Positions 1-8,916 of a stretch of DNA of 64,000 bases are shown in pieces. The stretch spans positions 1-64,000 of the forward strand of contig JASNJN010000004.1 in assembly GCA_030180075.1 (NCBI GenBank), given 5' to 3'. The translations under genes were made by a program, and so were the position numbers. Origin of the DNA: Mikrocytos mackini. Its lineage: Eukaryota; Endomyxa; Ascetosporea; Mikrocytida; Mikrocytiidae. Numbering within the stretch: the first letter of the stretch is position 1; each line of letters begins with the position of its first letter. The notes under the pieces are model-generated. The model was not told where the DNA came from. It saw only the letters and a list, made by a program, of their open reading frames with translations, and made no database searches.

Positions 1-41
1 TAGAACAACATATTAAGACCAACAAACACACAAAAAAACAT

Positions 42-360
42 TATGAAAGCTGGGAAGTTGATTTTACACAATAATATACATTAATTTCCTGAAATTTTAA
101 AAATTGGAAAATTGGAAAATTGCTCGTAATATCCAAGAATATAGTGTGGATTTTCGTATTAACAGATCAAAATAGTCTCGGTCTCTGGGAAATATCGTCA
201 TACATCGGTTANGATGTGTGAAACACCATAANACCNCCAGCAANCATGCTAAAATGGNCGATNGTGGGGTANGGAAGANAGTGTGGGAATCGGAAGAAAG
301 TGTGGGAATTGGAAGAAAGTGTGGGAAATGGAAGAAAGTGTGGGAAACAAGATTCCAGCC
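42..360 (+). mobile_element. MITE copy (a) of the GTGTGGGAA inverted-repeat family, partial
   Basis: This stretch matches the right half of the complete copy at 32989-33709 and, in the other orientation, the copy at 8277-8916. Its right end is a short tandem array of an 18-base unit with core GGAAGAAAGTGTGGGAA, ending in GATTCCAGCC exactly like the complete copy. Several N bases fall inside. It lies against the 3' end of a Gag-like reading frame, so it probably inserted into that older element. No coding capacity of its own is seen. Confidence 0.7.
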
Positions 361-713
361 AACAGTTTCCGTATCTCCATTGAACAAAGTGCTATCAGAT
401 AGTCTTTGGCTATGTGTTCTGGCCAGCCACATACATCTGTCACCCTCAAAAAGTCTGTTTTCCAAGACAACACGTCTTGCTTCTCGATAGACTCGAGGTA
501 TGGTAGTTCTTCGGTGAATACAGCTCCCGTGAGTTTCCTTGTGTACTGGATGTTTTCTTTGCGGGGCTTGAAGTTCGGGTCGAAGTCATCTACTCCTACT
601 ACCGGGAGATTTGTCCCTTTGAGTGGCACATCCCTATATACGGTTGAATTCAACTTGCCAGGGTTGGCTTGGTGCTGAAGGCCTAATAGCCTTGAGTTAA
701 ATAAGGATTTCAT
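361..713 (-). mobile_element. Gag-like N-terminal fragment of a retroelement (fossil)
   Basis: An open stretch of about 118 codons starts at an ATG at 713 and runs into the MITE at 360. The C-terminal part (LSWKTDFLRVTDVCGW and what follows) has the tryptophan spacing and helical character of Gag capsid-like domains in LTR retrotransposons, which is the only basis for the name. The AAATTT start element lies just upstream (731-746). It is a fragment of an old element; the family is uncertain and a host gene is not excluded. Confidence 0.35.
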
Positions 714-730
714 ATATTTCTGAAAAATGT

Positions 731-746
731 AAATTTTTGAAAATTT
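731..746 (-). promoter_or_regulatory. AAATTT-type start element
   Basis: On the minus strand this reads AAATTTTCAAAAATTT, 18 bases before the ATG at 713. The same near-palindrome precedes most genes in the window. Confidence 0.5.
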
Positions 747-886
747 ATTTTATTTTTTATTTATTTATTAACTGCCCAAATACCAACAATAGATTCTCTA
801 TTGGTATTTAGTTCTCTTATCAACAATATTACCGTGACTATTATTGTCTTCGGAAATATCTTCGACATCGTTACCACGACACCATA

Positions 887-1096
887 TTAAATAAATATTA
901 ATTCGAAACACCTCAAGATAATAATATTTAGATCAATAAAACGTTTTATTCTTCTAAAATTAGAAGGACAGCCCAAATTGTATCCACTCTCTTCCGTCTT
1001 GTTTGTTCCTTCACTGGATGTAAGTGCACGGTCAGAAGTGTTTGAATAGTCGGTATCATTGCTTGATAGAAGCTGCCTTTGGGTTAGTGCACCCAT
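887..1096 (-). CDS. Small hypothetical protein, 69 aa, hydrophobic C-terminus
   Basis: No family is recognised. The 69-residue product starts MGALTQRQLL, is polar and Ser/Thr-rich through residue 45, and ends in a hydrophobic stretch (FIDLNIIILRCFELIFI) that could be a C-terminal membrane anchor. The start is supported by an AAATTT-type element at about 1109-1127, roughly 12 bases before the ATG. A glycine at position 2 would allow N-myristoylation, but that is inference. It could equally be the truncated 5' end of a longer gene; the region downstream (720-886) has no continuing frame. Confidence 0.4.
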   Translation of the reverse strand: MGALTQRQLLSSNDTDYSNTSDRALTSSEGTNKTEESGYNLGCPSNFRRIKRFIDLNIIILRCFELIFI

Positions 1097-1584
1097 AGAT
1101 GTCTGTGGATTTTAAAATTTTGAAAATATAACTCGTTCATATGATCAGCTATAAAGCTAATAGAGGCTTCATAGTATTGAAATTTAATAAAAAGCATACT
1201 GATTTGGCTATATATGTTTATGTGCTGTGTTAATGAAAAATTTTCTGATTTTTCAAACAACGCCAACTACTCACTAAACAACAAACCAAAAAACTTTGAT
1301 AACTTAACACAACGAAACAACTCATATAAAACTACAAAACAATATAAACATAGACAAAAAGTTAAGAACTCATTTTTGTAATTTTTTTCAAATTTTATCA
1401 AATTTAATGTTAAAAGACTGTTCAGAAGAATACAGACCCCGAGCATATCCTAAGCATTTATAATATATAGTATCGACATATAATTAGTATAACGTTGACT
1501 TCGCGAGAGCATATTCTTCCTAATTCACTCAAGAAGCAAAGTTTCGAATCAGAATTGAGCCAATAAATATCTCCAGCCCCATTC

Positions 1585-1814
1585 TTAATTCCCAAAAAGT
1601 ACTTCTTTTACCCACTGGAACTGGTCACGCAATGGCATTTTCTCAACCGATGAATAACTTTCTTGATTGACTTCCTTGGATTTAGTTTTCCGTTCTTTGA
1701 ATTTGACACAATTAAAGTCTGCACAGAAGTATTCTACATGGTTCATTACTATTTCTTCAACTTCTGGCCGTAATTCCTGTGATTCGAATAGCCCTTGGTA
1801 TTTGAGAAAAACGA
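1585..1814 (-). pseudogene. 3' part of a host secreted-protein gene split by a MULE
   Basis: This frame encodes the last part of a protein (…VFLKYQGLFESQELRPE… to a stop at 1585). It has no start element of its own. Its first bases, 1804-1814 (GAGAAAAACGA on the plus strand), are an exact copy of 5755-5765 on the other side of the transposon, and the codon phase is identical: the CTC leucine codon at 1804-1806 corresponds to the one at 5755-5757. The insertion therefore cut one gene of about 264 codons into 192 plus 72 codons. The C-terminal part has two Cys (CADFNC) and a basic patch; no domain is recognised. Confidence 0.75.
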
Positions 1815-1817
1815 GTG

Positions 1818-2119
1818 ACTTTATATGCACTATAATTCCCAGTTTTTACAGACCTTGTTAATCTTATAAATTTGATGTTGTGGTATGTTTAACATTTTTA
1901 CAACGTTTGTTCGGGTTATTTTAATTATTCTGTATCTGTATGTTGTTTTGTTGGTCATTTTTTATTTTGGTGTTTAAAAGTGCAAAACTACAACCAAAGG
2001 GATTCTTGAATAGACATAACTATAAACAAACATAATAAAGTATATATAGGCGTTTGTGGGCCCTGTATGTGTATGGTTTGGTAAACAAAAATTTTTAAAT
2101 TTTAAATTTGTAATGGATA
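1818..2119 (+). repeat. Left inverted repeat of the MULE
   Basis: About 300 bases that match the reverse complement of 5456-5749 with a small indel and scattered differences. The arm includes the AAATTT start element and an ATG GAT start, so a copy of the promoter also points into the element from this side, where its frame closes after five codons. Confidence 0.85.
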
Positions 2120-2836
2120 ACATGGGCTGTTAAACAACATCTTGTCCGAACTTCCATCGGAAACAACTATACAGAACCAATATTAGATGGGATCAATTTC
2201 TCTATGGCTTCAACAATAAATTATCTGTAGATAATTTCAAGAGTTACGAAGAACTTACCCCAATGAATACGAAATAAATAGCACTAAACTAGTATACTAC
2301 CATCCTTCTAGGAAAATAATTCCTAAAATTGAATACCATCTGTATCTAATAGTATTCTTTATATTGGAAAGACAAGGATTTCGAGGTTACTATAAGAAAT
2401 ATTTGAGATATAAAACGATCATTAGGCCAACTGTGACATATATAGTTAATAATGTAAAGACCCTTGAAGGACAATATTACTGCGTGGAAATATTCTTGCA
2501 CACAAGTCAGGTAAATCAGCCCATATACTTCTACGTCGAATATCTTCTTCAATTATGCTTTAATTTACATGAAACGAGCTATTCTATTCTCAAACATGAA
2601 CACCAATGCAGGGGATAATTGTTCAAAAAGTCACAAGAGTACAAAACGGGAACTATTTGATTGAATGTAGCAATTGGGAATAGCGCTGAGAAAATTAAAA
2701 TGTTATAGATTTTCGATAAACTTTAAGAATGGGAAATTGTTCTTAGGAATAAACAATAACTAAAATACTAAAATAAAAGTTAAATTATAAAAACAACTGT
2801 ATATAAAATAAATTCTATTAATATAACCAAACATTT

Positions 2837-3100
2837 CTAATTATCAAGACACTTAAGAAGTTCATCAAGTCCAATATCATCAATCTTTTTAATGATCTGT
2901 TTTAAAAACTTTTCCTTTGTACAATGGTCAACGCCTTGGATATCTTTTATTTGGTACCCAAGCTGCTTAGTAAGAATCCAAATATAATTAAACTCGTTTC
3001 TCTTGTTTCTCGGTGTTCTTTTTATCATTGTATCTTCATTTTCTTTATTTAAATTCGTTTCCAAATTCTTTTCTGCCTTACATAAATAGGACATATCCAT
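2837..3100 (-). CDS. Small MULE-borne frame downstream of the transposase
   Basis: An 87-residue lysine-rich frame (MDMSYLCKAEKNLE…) begins 25 bases after the transposase stop on the same strand. No conserved domain is recognised. A similarly placed short acidic frame follows the second MULE at 33962-34327, which suggests that these elements carry an extra C-terminal or accessory segment. There is no start element before it, so it may be the tail of the transposase put out of frame, or not be expressed. Confidence 0.35.
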   Translation of the reverse strand: MDMSYLCKAEKNLETNLNKENEDTMIKRTPRNKRNEFNYIWILTKQLGYQIKDIQGVDHCTKEKFLKQIIKKIDDIGLDELLKCLDN

Positions 3101-3124
3101 ACTAAGAACTTTCGCGTAGTTTTT

Positions 3125-4744
3125 CTAGTTGTAGGTATTCATTGTATCATTTCTTGTTGGTATTGAGTTATTCAATTTTGTATTAATATGTGTAGTATAA
3201 TCATTTCGTGTAATTTCAGAAACAGGAAACTTGATACAATCAACATAAGTACTTCTTTTCCAAAAATTCCCCTGTTTCTGGTCTATTATATCAAAAGTGG
3301 CCCCAGAATTCTCGATACAGTGTTGACATACCAAACCATATCTTTTGTAAAGAAGACAGTTATCGATGTTATGAAATTCCTCACATGTGTATGTTTTTAT
3401 CAATCGACTGGCATATAAGGTGTATTTCTGATCGCATATTTCAACTGTTGGGCATGAATAGGGAACACGCGAACTTCTTTCAGACATGTATTTCTTTAGA
3501 TATTTGCTATGCGTTTCAGCTCTTAACTGTTCAAGAAGACTTTTTAGTTCTGTGAAAAAAGTAGAGAATTCGTATTTCCGTTTAAAGTGATTTTTTATAA
3601 AAGAATTTATACCTTCCGAGCGATTATTTGTAGTTGACCCCATGTCAACTACATTCTCATAATAATACTCAATCACCTCACTTTTTAATTCATTCCAATT
3701 CTTCATGTAATATGAATAAATTAACGGATGCAATTTATTCAGATTATACTGGTAAATTTCGTCGCTTGATGATTTTAACAACTGAATGATTTTTTTCTTC
3801 TCGCCTAATCTCCTTTTCTTTGTTAAATTCCTGCATCGTGTTCCTATTTCTCTGTTGAACGTTTGTATTACATGAAATATACAAAGACGCAATTTGATGT
3901 TGGGGAAAAATTCTTTCAGTATCGATCTTTCCTTCATATCCTTATCCGTTACTCCTAACAAAGTTTTGGCAGTATCATTTAATTTAATAAATTCACAAAA
4001 AAAAACTCGTAATGTGGTTAAACATTCGTTAATCGCCGAGAAAATAAACACAGGCTCAGTTTTCCCTTCATTATTCATTATACTCATTATAAAAAGTGTC
4101 GATGTGCGCTTGAATAATTTATATGTCCCGTCTAAAAAAATAATATTTCCAAACATTTTAAATACATTTCGCATATGTTCGACTTGAAACATATATCCTA
4201 AAAATTCCGAATTCTCATCAACAATCATTTTTATTATATCGGAGCCTAATAAATTTGAAAATCTTCGTTCAATATCCAAGTAATATTTATCCAAAAACTC
4301 CTTACGTATGTTATAGATATCGTTATAATTGCGGTAACCAAGTTGATCTTTTGTAAAGTTCTTCATGATTTTTCTTAAATTTATTCTTTCTCCTTTTAAT
4401 GTTGTTAAAAAATCTACAACTTTTTGGTCTAACGGCGGTTTTGCATGGGTAATGTTGGCATGTTGACAATGTTCGACGATTTTCTGTACATACAAATACC
4501 CGTTACATGCAGAAAGAACTAAAGAAAATGGGCACCCTATTTTCTTTGTGAAACAATTCCTCTCTTTTCCCTTCATAACATAACTATCCTTTTCTAGGGA
4601 ATTTTGATTATTTTCTGTTTTTTCCAGTGATAGATGGCCCTTTCCTTTCTTGTAAGTTTTCGCTAAAAACGGCAACGAATTCAATAACACCGGCCATGTG
4701 TTGGTTCTCTGTGTATTCTTGAATATGATTAACCGAGGAGCCAT
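3125..4744 (-). CDS. MULE transposase, catalytic part (539 aa)
   Basis: The frame carries the end of a FAR1-like zinc fold (CPFSLVLSACNGYLY then HCQHAN), then the MULE DDE core: first Asp in IIFLDGTYKL, second in GVTDKDMKERSILKEFF followed by CIFHVIQTFN, and Glu in TNNRSEGINSF. A SWIM-like zinc motif closes it (GLVCQHC). It catalyses cut-and-paste transposition in the nucleus. Its nominal ATG at 4744 lies inside the preceding frame (overlap 4608-4744), and the zinc fold is shared between the two frames, so the protein is probably made as one chain through a frameshift, or a single-base change has split it. The catalytic frame itself has no internal stop. Confidence 0.85.
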   Translation of the reverse strand: MAPRLIIFKNTQRTNTWPVLLNSLPFLAKTYKKGKGHLSLEKTENNQNSLEKDSYVMKGKERNCFTKKIGCPFSLVLSACNGYLYVQKIVEHCQHANITHAKPPLDQKVVDFLTTLKGERINLRKIMKNFTKDQLGYRNYNDIYNIRKEFLDKYYLDIERRFSNLLGSDIIKMIVDENSEFLGYMFQVEHMRNVFKMFGNIIFLDGTYKLFKRTSTLFIMSIMNNEGKTEPVFIFSAINECLTTLRVFFCEFIKLNDTAKTLLGVTDKDMKERSILKEFFPNIKLRLCIFHVIQTFNREIGTRCRNLTKKRRLGEKKKIIQLLKSSSDEIYQYNLNKLHPLIYSYYMKNWNELKSEVIEYYYENVVDMGSTTNNRSEGINSFIKNHFKRKYEFSTFFTELKSLLEQLRAETHSKYLKKYMSERSSRVPYSCPTVEICDQKYTLYASRLIKTYTCEEFHNIDNCLLYKRYGLVCQHCIENSGATFDIIDQKQGNFWKRSTYVDCIKFPVSEITRNDYTTHINTKLNNSIPTRNDTMNTYN

Positions 4745-5462
4745 GTTTAAATTCTTGTTGTTCCATAACTTCGGGTTTCTGGCAATTCGTATTCGATGTT
4801 GATGTATTTTCCAATATTGAGGATATAGGAATTATGTTCCCCAGTGTTTTACATTTACCTTTATAATTCTGCTCATTTTGATATGAGGTATTCCTCACTT
4901 CATTTGTGGCTGTAATAATTGTTGTATCGGTTAATTCTAATTCATTTTCGATTGGGATTGTGATAGCTTTAACTTTGGAAGATCGCATTCTTTTAGCACC
5001 AAATTCACATTCGAACTTTATTAACGAATATTTTAAGTTTTTATAGATATTCGCAATCCTTTTGTTAGTACGATTGCTCTCGAGCCACACATCAATCCCA
5101 ACACTACTTTTAACATTTAGTCGAAAGTTACAACTATTGGTATATTCTTCCCACTTCTTTTCAAATGATTGGTAATTTACAAATCGCTCACCTATTGTAA
5201 AGAATTCTGTGATCGGGCTCCATTGTAAATTTATACCTGGTTTTGTTTTAGCGGGCAGTTTTGATTTATTTGCCGTATGAACTTCTTTGGGGTTGATTTC
5301 GATGTCTTGGTTGATAAAACTAGTGTGAGAGGTTTTACTGGGTATTGTCAGGTTTGGTTGTTCTTTATTTCGAAATCCATTTATTTTGCTTGACCCATAT
5401 TCGTGTGTAGTGGCTTGGCTGTTATCCATAGAGCCAGGTGCTCTAGTATTGTGCTCATCCAT
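4608..5462 (-). CDS. MULE N-terminal frame with FAR1-like DNA-binding domain (284 aa)
   Basis: The start at 5462 (MDEHNTRAPG) is chosen because the AAATTT element sits 3-18 bases upstream; a longer reading to 5513 uses a non-ATG codon. Residues about 85-165 (FTIGERFVNYQSFEKKWEEY through FECEFGAKR) resemble the first half of a FAR1/FHY3-type WRKY-GCM1 DNA-binding domain, followed by a low-complexity Thr/Asn-rich linker. The second half of the zinc fold is encoded in the overlapping transposase frame. Its likely role is binding the terminal inverted repeats. Confidence 0.6.
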   Translation of the reverse strand: MDEHNTRAPGSMDNSQATTHEYGSSKINGFRNKEQPNLTIPSKTSHTSFINQDIEINPKEVHTANKSKLPAKTKPGINLQWSPITEFFTIGERFVNYQSFEKKWEEYTNSCNFRLNVKSSVGIDVWLESNRTNKRIANIYKNLKYSLIKFECEFGAKRMRSSKVKAITIPIENELELTDTTIITATNEVRNTSYQNEQNYKGKCKTLGNIIPISSILENTSTSNTNCQKPEVMEQQEFKHGSSVNHIQEYTENQHMAGVIEFVAVFSENLQERKGPSITGKNRK

Positions 5463-5749
5463 TACAAATTTAAAATTTTTGTTTACAAAACCATACACAT
5501 ACAGGGCCCACAAACGCCTATATATACTTTATTATGTTTGTTTATAGTTATGTCTATTCAAGAATCCCTTTGGTTGTAGTTTTGCACTTTTAAACACCAA
5601 AATAAAAAATGACCAACAAAACAACATACAGATACAGAATAATTAAAATAGCCCGAACAAACGTTGTAAAAATGTTAAACATACCACAACATCAAATTTA
5701 TAAGATTAACAAGGTCTGTAAAAACTGGGAATTATAGTGCATATAAAGT
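5456..5749 (-). repeat. Right inverted repeat of the MULE
   Basis: Partner of 1818-2119. It holds the start element and first codons of the MULE-encoded protein; the outer tip AAAGT and the short TTAATC tail abut the 11-base target duplication at 5755-5765. Confidence 0.85.
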
Positions 5750-6330
5750 TAATCGAGAAAAACGACAATTTCGAACTCTTGTCTTTTTATTTCATTCCTT
5801 TTATCTAAATACCGAGCTAACAGTACAGCTAATTTTCCTATGTCTCGATTTTCATTGACGTCGAAAAGATGAGTTGTTTTTACCAAGTGTTTATATCTGA
5901 TGAAAGTTTTCTTGGTTTTATCGGTTGCATGAAACCATGAAAACTCTTGTTTAAATATGATTTTATAAATGATGTCATTGAGACTACGTATTATAGTATC
6001 ATTGTTAATGGCGATATTGAATATTCTTAATAGTTTTCTACTCTTTTTTTTGTTATCGCTAACATCTAATATGTGTCCGAATAGAAGTCTTGAGTTGATT
6101 ATTTTTGCAGTTTCCAAATTCTCTTCGATTTCACGTTCGTCTTTAATGGCCGCTAATTTTTTAGTTGGTATAAAAGGATAATTAATATAGAAATTAAAAT
6201 TTAATAGTTCTTTTCCTTCCATTTTTATATGCCCACTAATTTGGTGGAACTTCAAGACCGAGTCTTTGGGCGTATTAACCATAAGGATACTTCCTATTAA
6301 TGTTATGAGGACTATTTTTAGTTTTATCAT
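5749..6330 (-). pseudogene. 5' part of a host secreted-protein gene split by a MULE
   Basis: The start is set at the ATG at 6330 because AAATTT-type sequence lies just upstream (about 6340-6355). The product begins MIKLKIVLITLIGSILMVNT, a clear signal peptide or anchor, followed by a charged, Ile/Lys-rich body with no recognised domain. The frame ends at 5749 in a stop formed by the last bases of the MULE. The rest of the gene continues in phase at 1803-1585, giving an original length of about 264 aa. A microsporidian secreted or host-exposed protein is plausible but is inference. As it stands a 193-aa truncated product could still be made. Confidence 0.7.
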
Positions 6331-6477
6331 TTCAAAGAAATAAATTTCCAAATTTTTAAAATATAATTTAATTACAGTTCATTGTAATCGATGTGTGTCG
6401 GTATATAACAGGTCATCTGTACGCCATTTAATGAAATCCCATTAACAGTTAAAAACATCCCTTCAAAATAGACTTTT

Positions 6478-7308
6478 TTAAAAAATACATAAGAATATCT
6501 TTATTTTGGGAGAAAACAGGAAAATGGAATCAAAACCATTCGAAAGGAGATCACTTCTAACATGAACTAGGCCTGTCGTGTCGAAATAGTCATGGTTAAA
6601 ATTCACCTGAGTGTTAGTTTCGTTGTCATCGGTTGTTTCTTCTTCTATTTCCATATTCTCTTTAAAATAATTCCTAGATTTTATAGATAGATTTTCTGAC
6701 TGTAAAATAAGAGTTTTATCTCCCCCTTGGCTTAAACCTTGTATGTTTTCATTTTCTGTTCCTTGTTTACAGCCAATGTATAATTGATCGGCACTTTTTT
6801 TAGAGTTATCAAGCGACCTTTTTATAATCGCGTTGTTTGCAACGCTGAAACTCCAATTGGCTTCGTGGACTTCGGCGAGTGTTTCTAGGTCCGCCAGTGG
6901 ATTTTCAATACATAGCAGAACTGGAATAGTATAAATTATCTTTGGAGCTGTATTGTCGATGTTCATACCGTCTAATCCTGATATAATAAAACAAAGCCGG
7001 TTTTCTACCTTTGTCAATTTCATCATTATCTTGTCGAAGCCAGATAACGCGTCGAAAATGGTTAAAAAATGCTTTGATTCGATCTTGAACGTAAAGTTGT
7101 CCGATATATAGTGGTACTGTACGTGTGAAAAGAAATATTCGTCAGGAAAGTCGATTTTTAGAAATGAGTTGGAATATAGGTCGTTTACCCGGTAAAAGCT
7201 GATGTTTGAAGGTGTGAGGTGAAGATATGAGTCTGTCTGGGAACTCCTGATGGTCCTTACTATCCCTAGGAAAACTTTGGGCGATATAATGGTTAACTTC
7301 AATCTCAT
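6478..7308 (-). CDS. HUS1: HUS1-like checkpoint clamp subunit (276 aa)
   Basis: The N-terminus MRLKLTIISPKVFLGIVRTI and the following strand pattern (LHLTPSNISFYRVND, FFSHVQYHYISDNFTFKIESKHF, LSGFDKIMMKLTK) fit the first half of Hus1, the PCNA-fold subunit of the 9-1-1 clamp (Rad9-Hus1-Rad1) that is loaded at damaged DNA and activates the checkpoint kinase. The length is close to the usual 280 aa. The second half is diverged and carries an acidic linker (EEETTDDNETNTQ). It diverges from eL42 with 294 bases between starts; AAATTT-like sequence lies at 7367-7400, further from the ATG than usual. Another sliding-clamp family member is the main alternative. Confidence 0.6.
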   Translation of the reverse strand: MRLKLTIISPKVFLGIVRTIRSSQTDSYLHLTPSNISFYRVNDLYSNSFLKIDFPDEYFFSHVQYHYISDNFTFKIESKHFLTIFDALSGFDKIMMKLTKVENRLCFIISGLDGMNIDNTAPKIIYTIPVLLCIENPLADLETLAEVHEANWSFSVANNAIIKRSLDNSKKSADQLYIGCKQGTENENIQGLSQGGDKTLILQSENLSIKSRNYFKENMEIEEETTDDNETNTQVNFNHDYFDTTGLVHVRSDLLSNGFDSIFLFSPKIKIFLCIF

Positions 7309-7582
7309 AAGTGTTCTTTTCCTAAATTGTAGGGTGTGGAGAGTATTATGTTGTTTTTTCAGAAAAAAAATTTAAGTTTCAGAATTTAAAATTTTTTATA
7401 AGAAAACGTTAACCGAGTGCAGAGAGACGATACATCAAATACCGCGTGTAAATGTGTAAGTTTTTCTTTTATTTTTCAAATCCGAAATTTTAACACTATG
7501 TTGTTTATGAGTGGTGTAATTAATGCTTAGGTGATTTTCACGATATATTGATTGCTATGTGTTTGCTAAGTTTTGTAAAAAT

Positions 7583-7596
7583 AAAATTTTAAATTT
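7583..7596 (+). promoter_or_regulatory. AAATTT-type start element of eL42
   Basis: AAAATTTTAAATTT ends six bases before the eL42 ATG, one of the tightest examples in the window. Confidence 0.6.
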
Positions 7597-7602
7597 CTCA
7601 AA

Positions 7603-7896
7603 ATGGTAAAACATCCTAACAAGCAGAAGAGCCACTGTGTCAAGTGCAACACATACACACAGCACTCAGTTGGAATATACAAAGCTCGTAAGGCTTCTCC
7701 TAGAGCTCAAGGACAAAGGAAATACGATATTCTTAACACTGGTTATGGAGGTAAGAAAAGACAACAGTTAAAGAAGAAAGCGAAAAGTACAAAGAAGGCC
7801 ACGATCCGATTAACTTGTTCAGCTTGTAAGAGAATGAAAACCCAGGTGTTAGGACGAGCAAAGAAAATAGAACTGGTCAATGTGCAAGACAAATAA
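7603..7896 (+). CDS. RPL42: 60S ribosomal protein eL42 (L44e)
   Basis: The 97-aa protein matches eL42 throughout: a first zinc ribbon half (CVKC, residues 12-15), the basic core RAQGQRKYDILNTGYGG, the KKAKSTKK block and a second half (CSAC). It sits near the E site of the large subunit. It is about nine residues shorter than in yeast, and each Cys pair has the minimal C-x2-C spacing where yeast and human have longer loops. The residue aligned with yeast Pro56 is Gln54, the substitution known to give cycloheximide resistance in some yeasts. The start is fixed by the element six bases upstream. Confidence 0.95.
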   Translation: MVKHPNKQKSHCVKCNTYTQHSVGIYKARKASPRAQGQRKYDILNTGYGGKKRQQLKKKAKSTKKATIRLTCSACKRMKTQVLGRAKKIELVNVQDK

Positions 7897-8276
7897 GTAA
7901 ATTAGAAATCTATGGTATTATTTGGTAAACAATTAGTTCAACAATGATCAAATTAGAGCCTTTTAAGCCCGATTCAAAGAGTTTATTTGGTAAATGAAGG
8001 GTATGTGGTATTTAAATCAACATAATGCCCTCTGGATGGTGCTAGATTTATTTATCCGGTCACCTAGGTTTCTACAGCTTAGCAACAAATTATTAATAGC
8101 TCCCGGGCCATTTTATTTTGTTATTTTTAATTTTCCCGAAAGTTTGCCGAGAATATAAATGGATGAACTTGGCTGGAATTTTTTTGCCACAAAAACTTTT
8201 TCTCTTACAAAAATTTTGATTCAGCAATCACGAGAATTTCCAGAAACAATTTTTTTATTNTTTTATTGNNTNACAN
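7897..8276. other. Intergenic stretch without a gene
   Basis: AT-rich spacer between eL42 and a MITE. No frame, RNA gene or repeat is recognised, apart from N bases at 8257-8275 at the ragged left edge of the MITE. Confidence 0.5.
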
Positions 8277-8916
8277 ATCCTAACCGATGTATGACGATAT
8301 TTCTCAGAGATTGAGACTATTTAGACTGGTTAACACGAAAATCCACGCTATATTCTTGAATATTACAAGCAATTTCCCCATTTTGAAAATTTTAAAATTT
8401 CAGAAAATTAAAGCATATTATTGTGTAAAATCGACTTCCCAGCTTTTACAGCCTGATATATTTGTAAAAATTTTCAAAAATTATCTTTAAAATTTAATAT
8501 ATTTTATCAGTACATGTCATATTTGGCAATAAAAATCAATTTCAAAGTCACTGTAATGTGAGTACGTAATCGGTTATTCAACCATGTAAATATGCTTATA
8601 TTTGTTCACTAAACAGATAATATGTAATAATTGGGCAGTATTCATGGTTTTTTGTTGTTCGATTGGCTCGAAAGAAACCAAAAAACCGTTTTTGAATCTT
8701 ACAAAAACCTATACTAGAGTACCCACCGAAAGTGCTAGATATACACAATATGGGGCTAATGTAAGTCTATAGCCGTGAAATGGCATTATTTTCCCTATTT
8801 CTGATAACAATCATGATAAAATTGATTCGAGTGTGGGGATTGGAAGAAAGTGTGGGAATCGGAAGAAAGTGTGGGAATCGGAAGAAAGTGTGGGATATGG
8901 AAGAAAATGTGGGGTG
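8277..8916 (-). mobile_element. MITE copy (c) of the GTGTGGGAA family
   Basis: Reading left to right it contains the reverse complement of the 33432-33600 block, then the body shared with 33060-33430, and ends in three to four 18-base units (GTGTGGGAATCGGAAGAAA) at 8829-8915. The left terminal repeat is missing or hidden in N bases. It abuts the truncated LINE, so one of the two inserted into the other or both were joined by deletion. Confidence 0.7.

Larger units (their letters stand above)
1815..5754 (-). mobile_element. MULE (Mutator-like) DNA transposon, 3.9 kb
   Basis: The element is bounded by long inverted repeats (1818-2119 and 5456-5749) and by an 11-base direct repeat, GAGAAAAACGA (1804-1814 and 5755-5765), a target-site duplication of the length usual for MULEs. 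Inside, on the minus strand, are a FAR1-type DNA-binding frame, an overlapping transposase frame and a short trailing frame. The stretch 2120-2830 has no intact gene; its plus-strand translation looks like a decayed relative of the DNA-binding frame. The insertion lies within a host gene. Confidence 0.85.
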
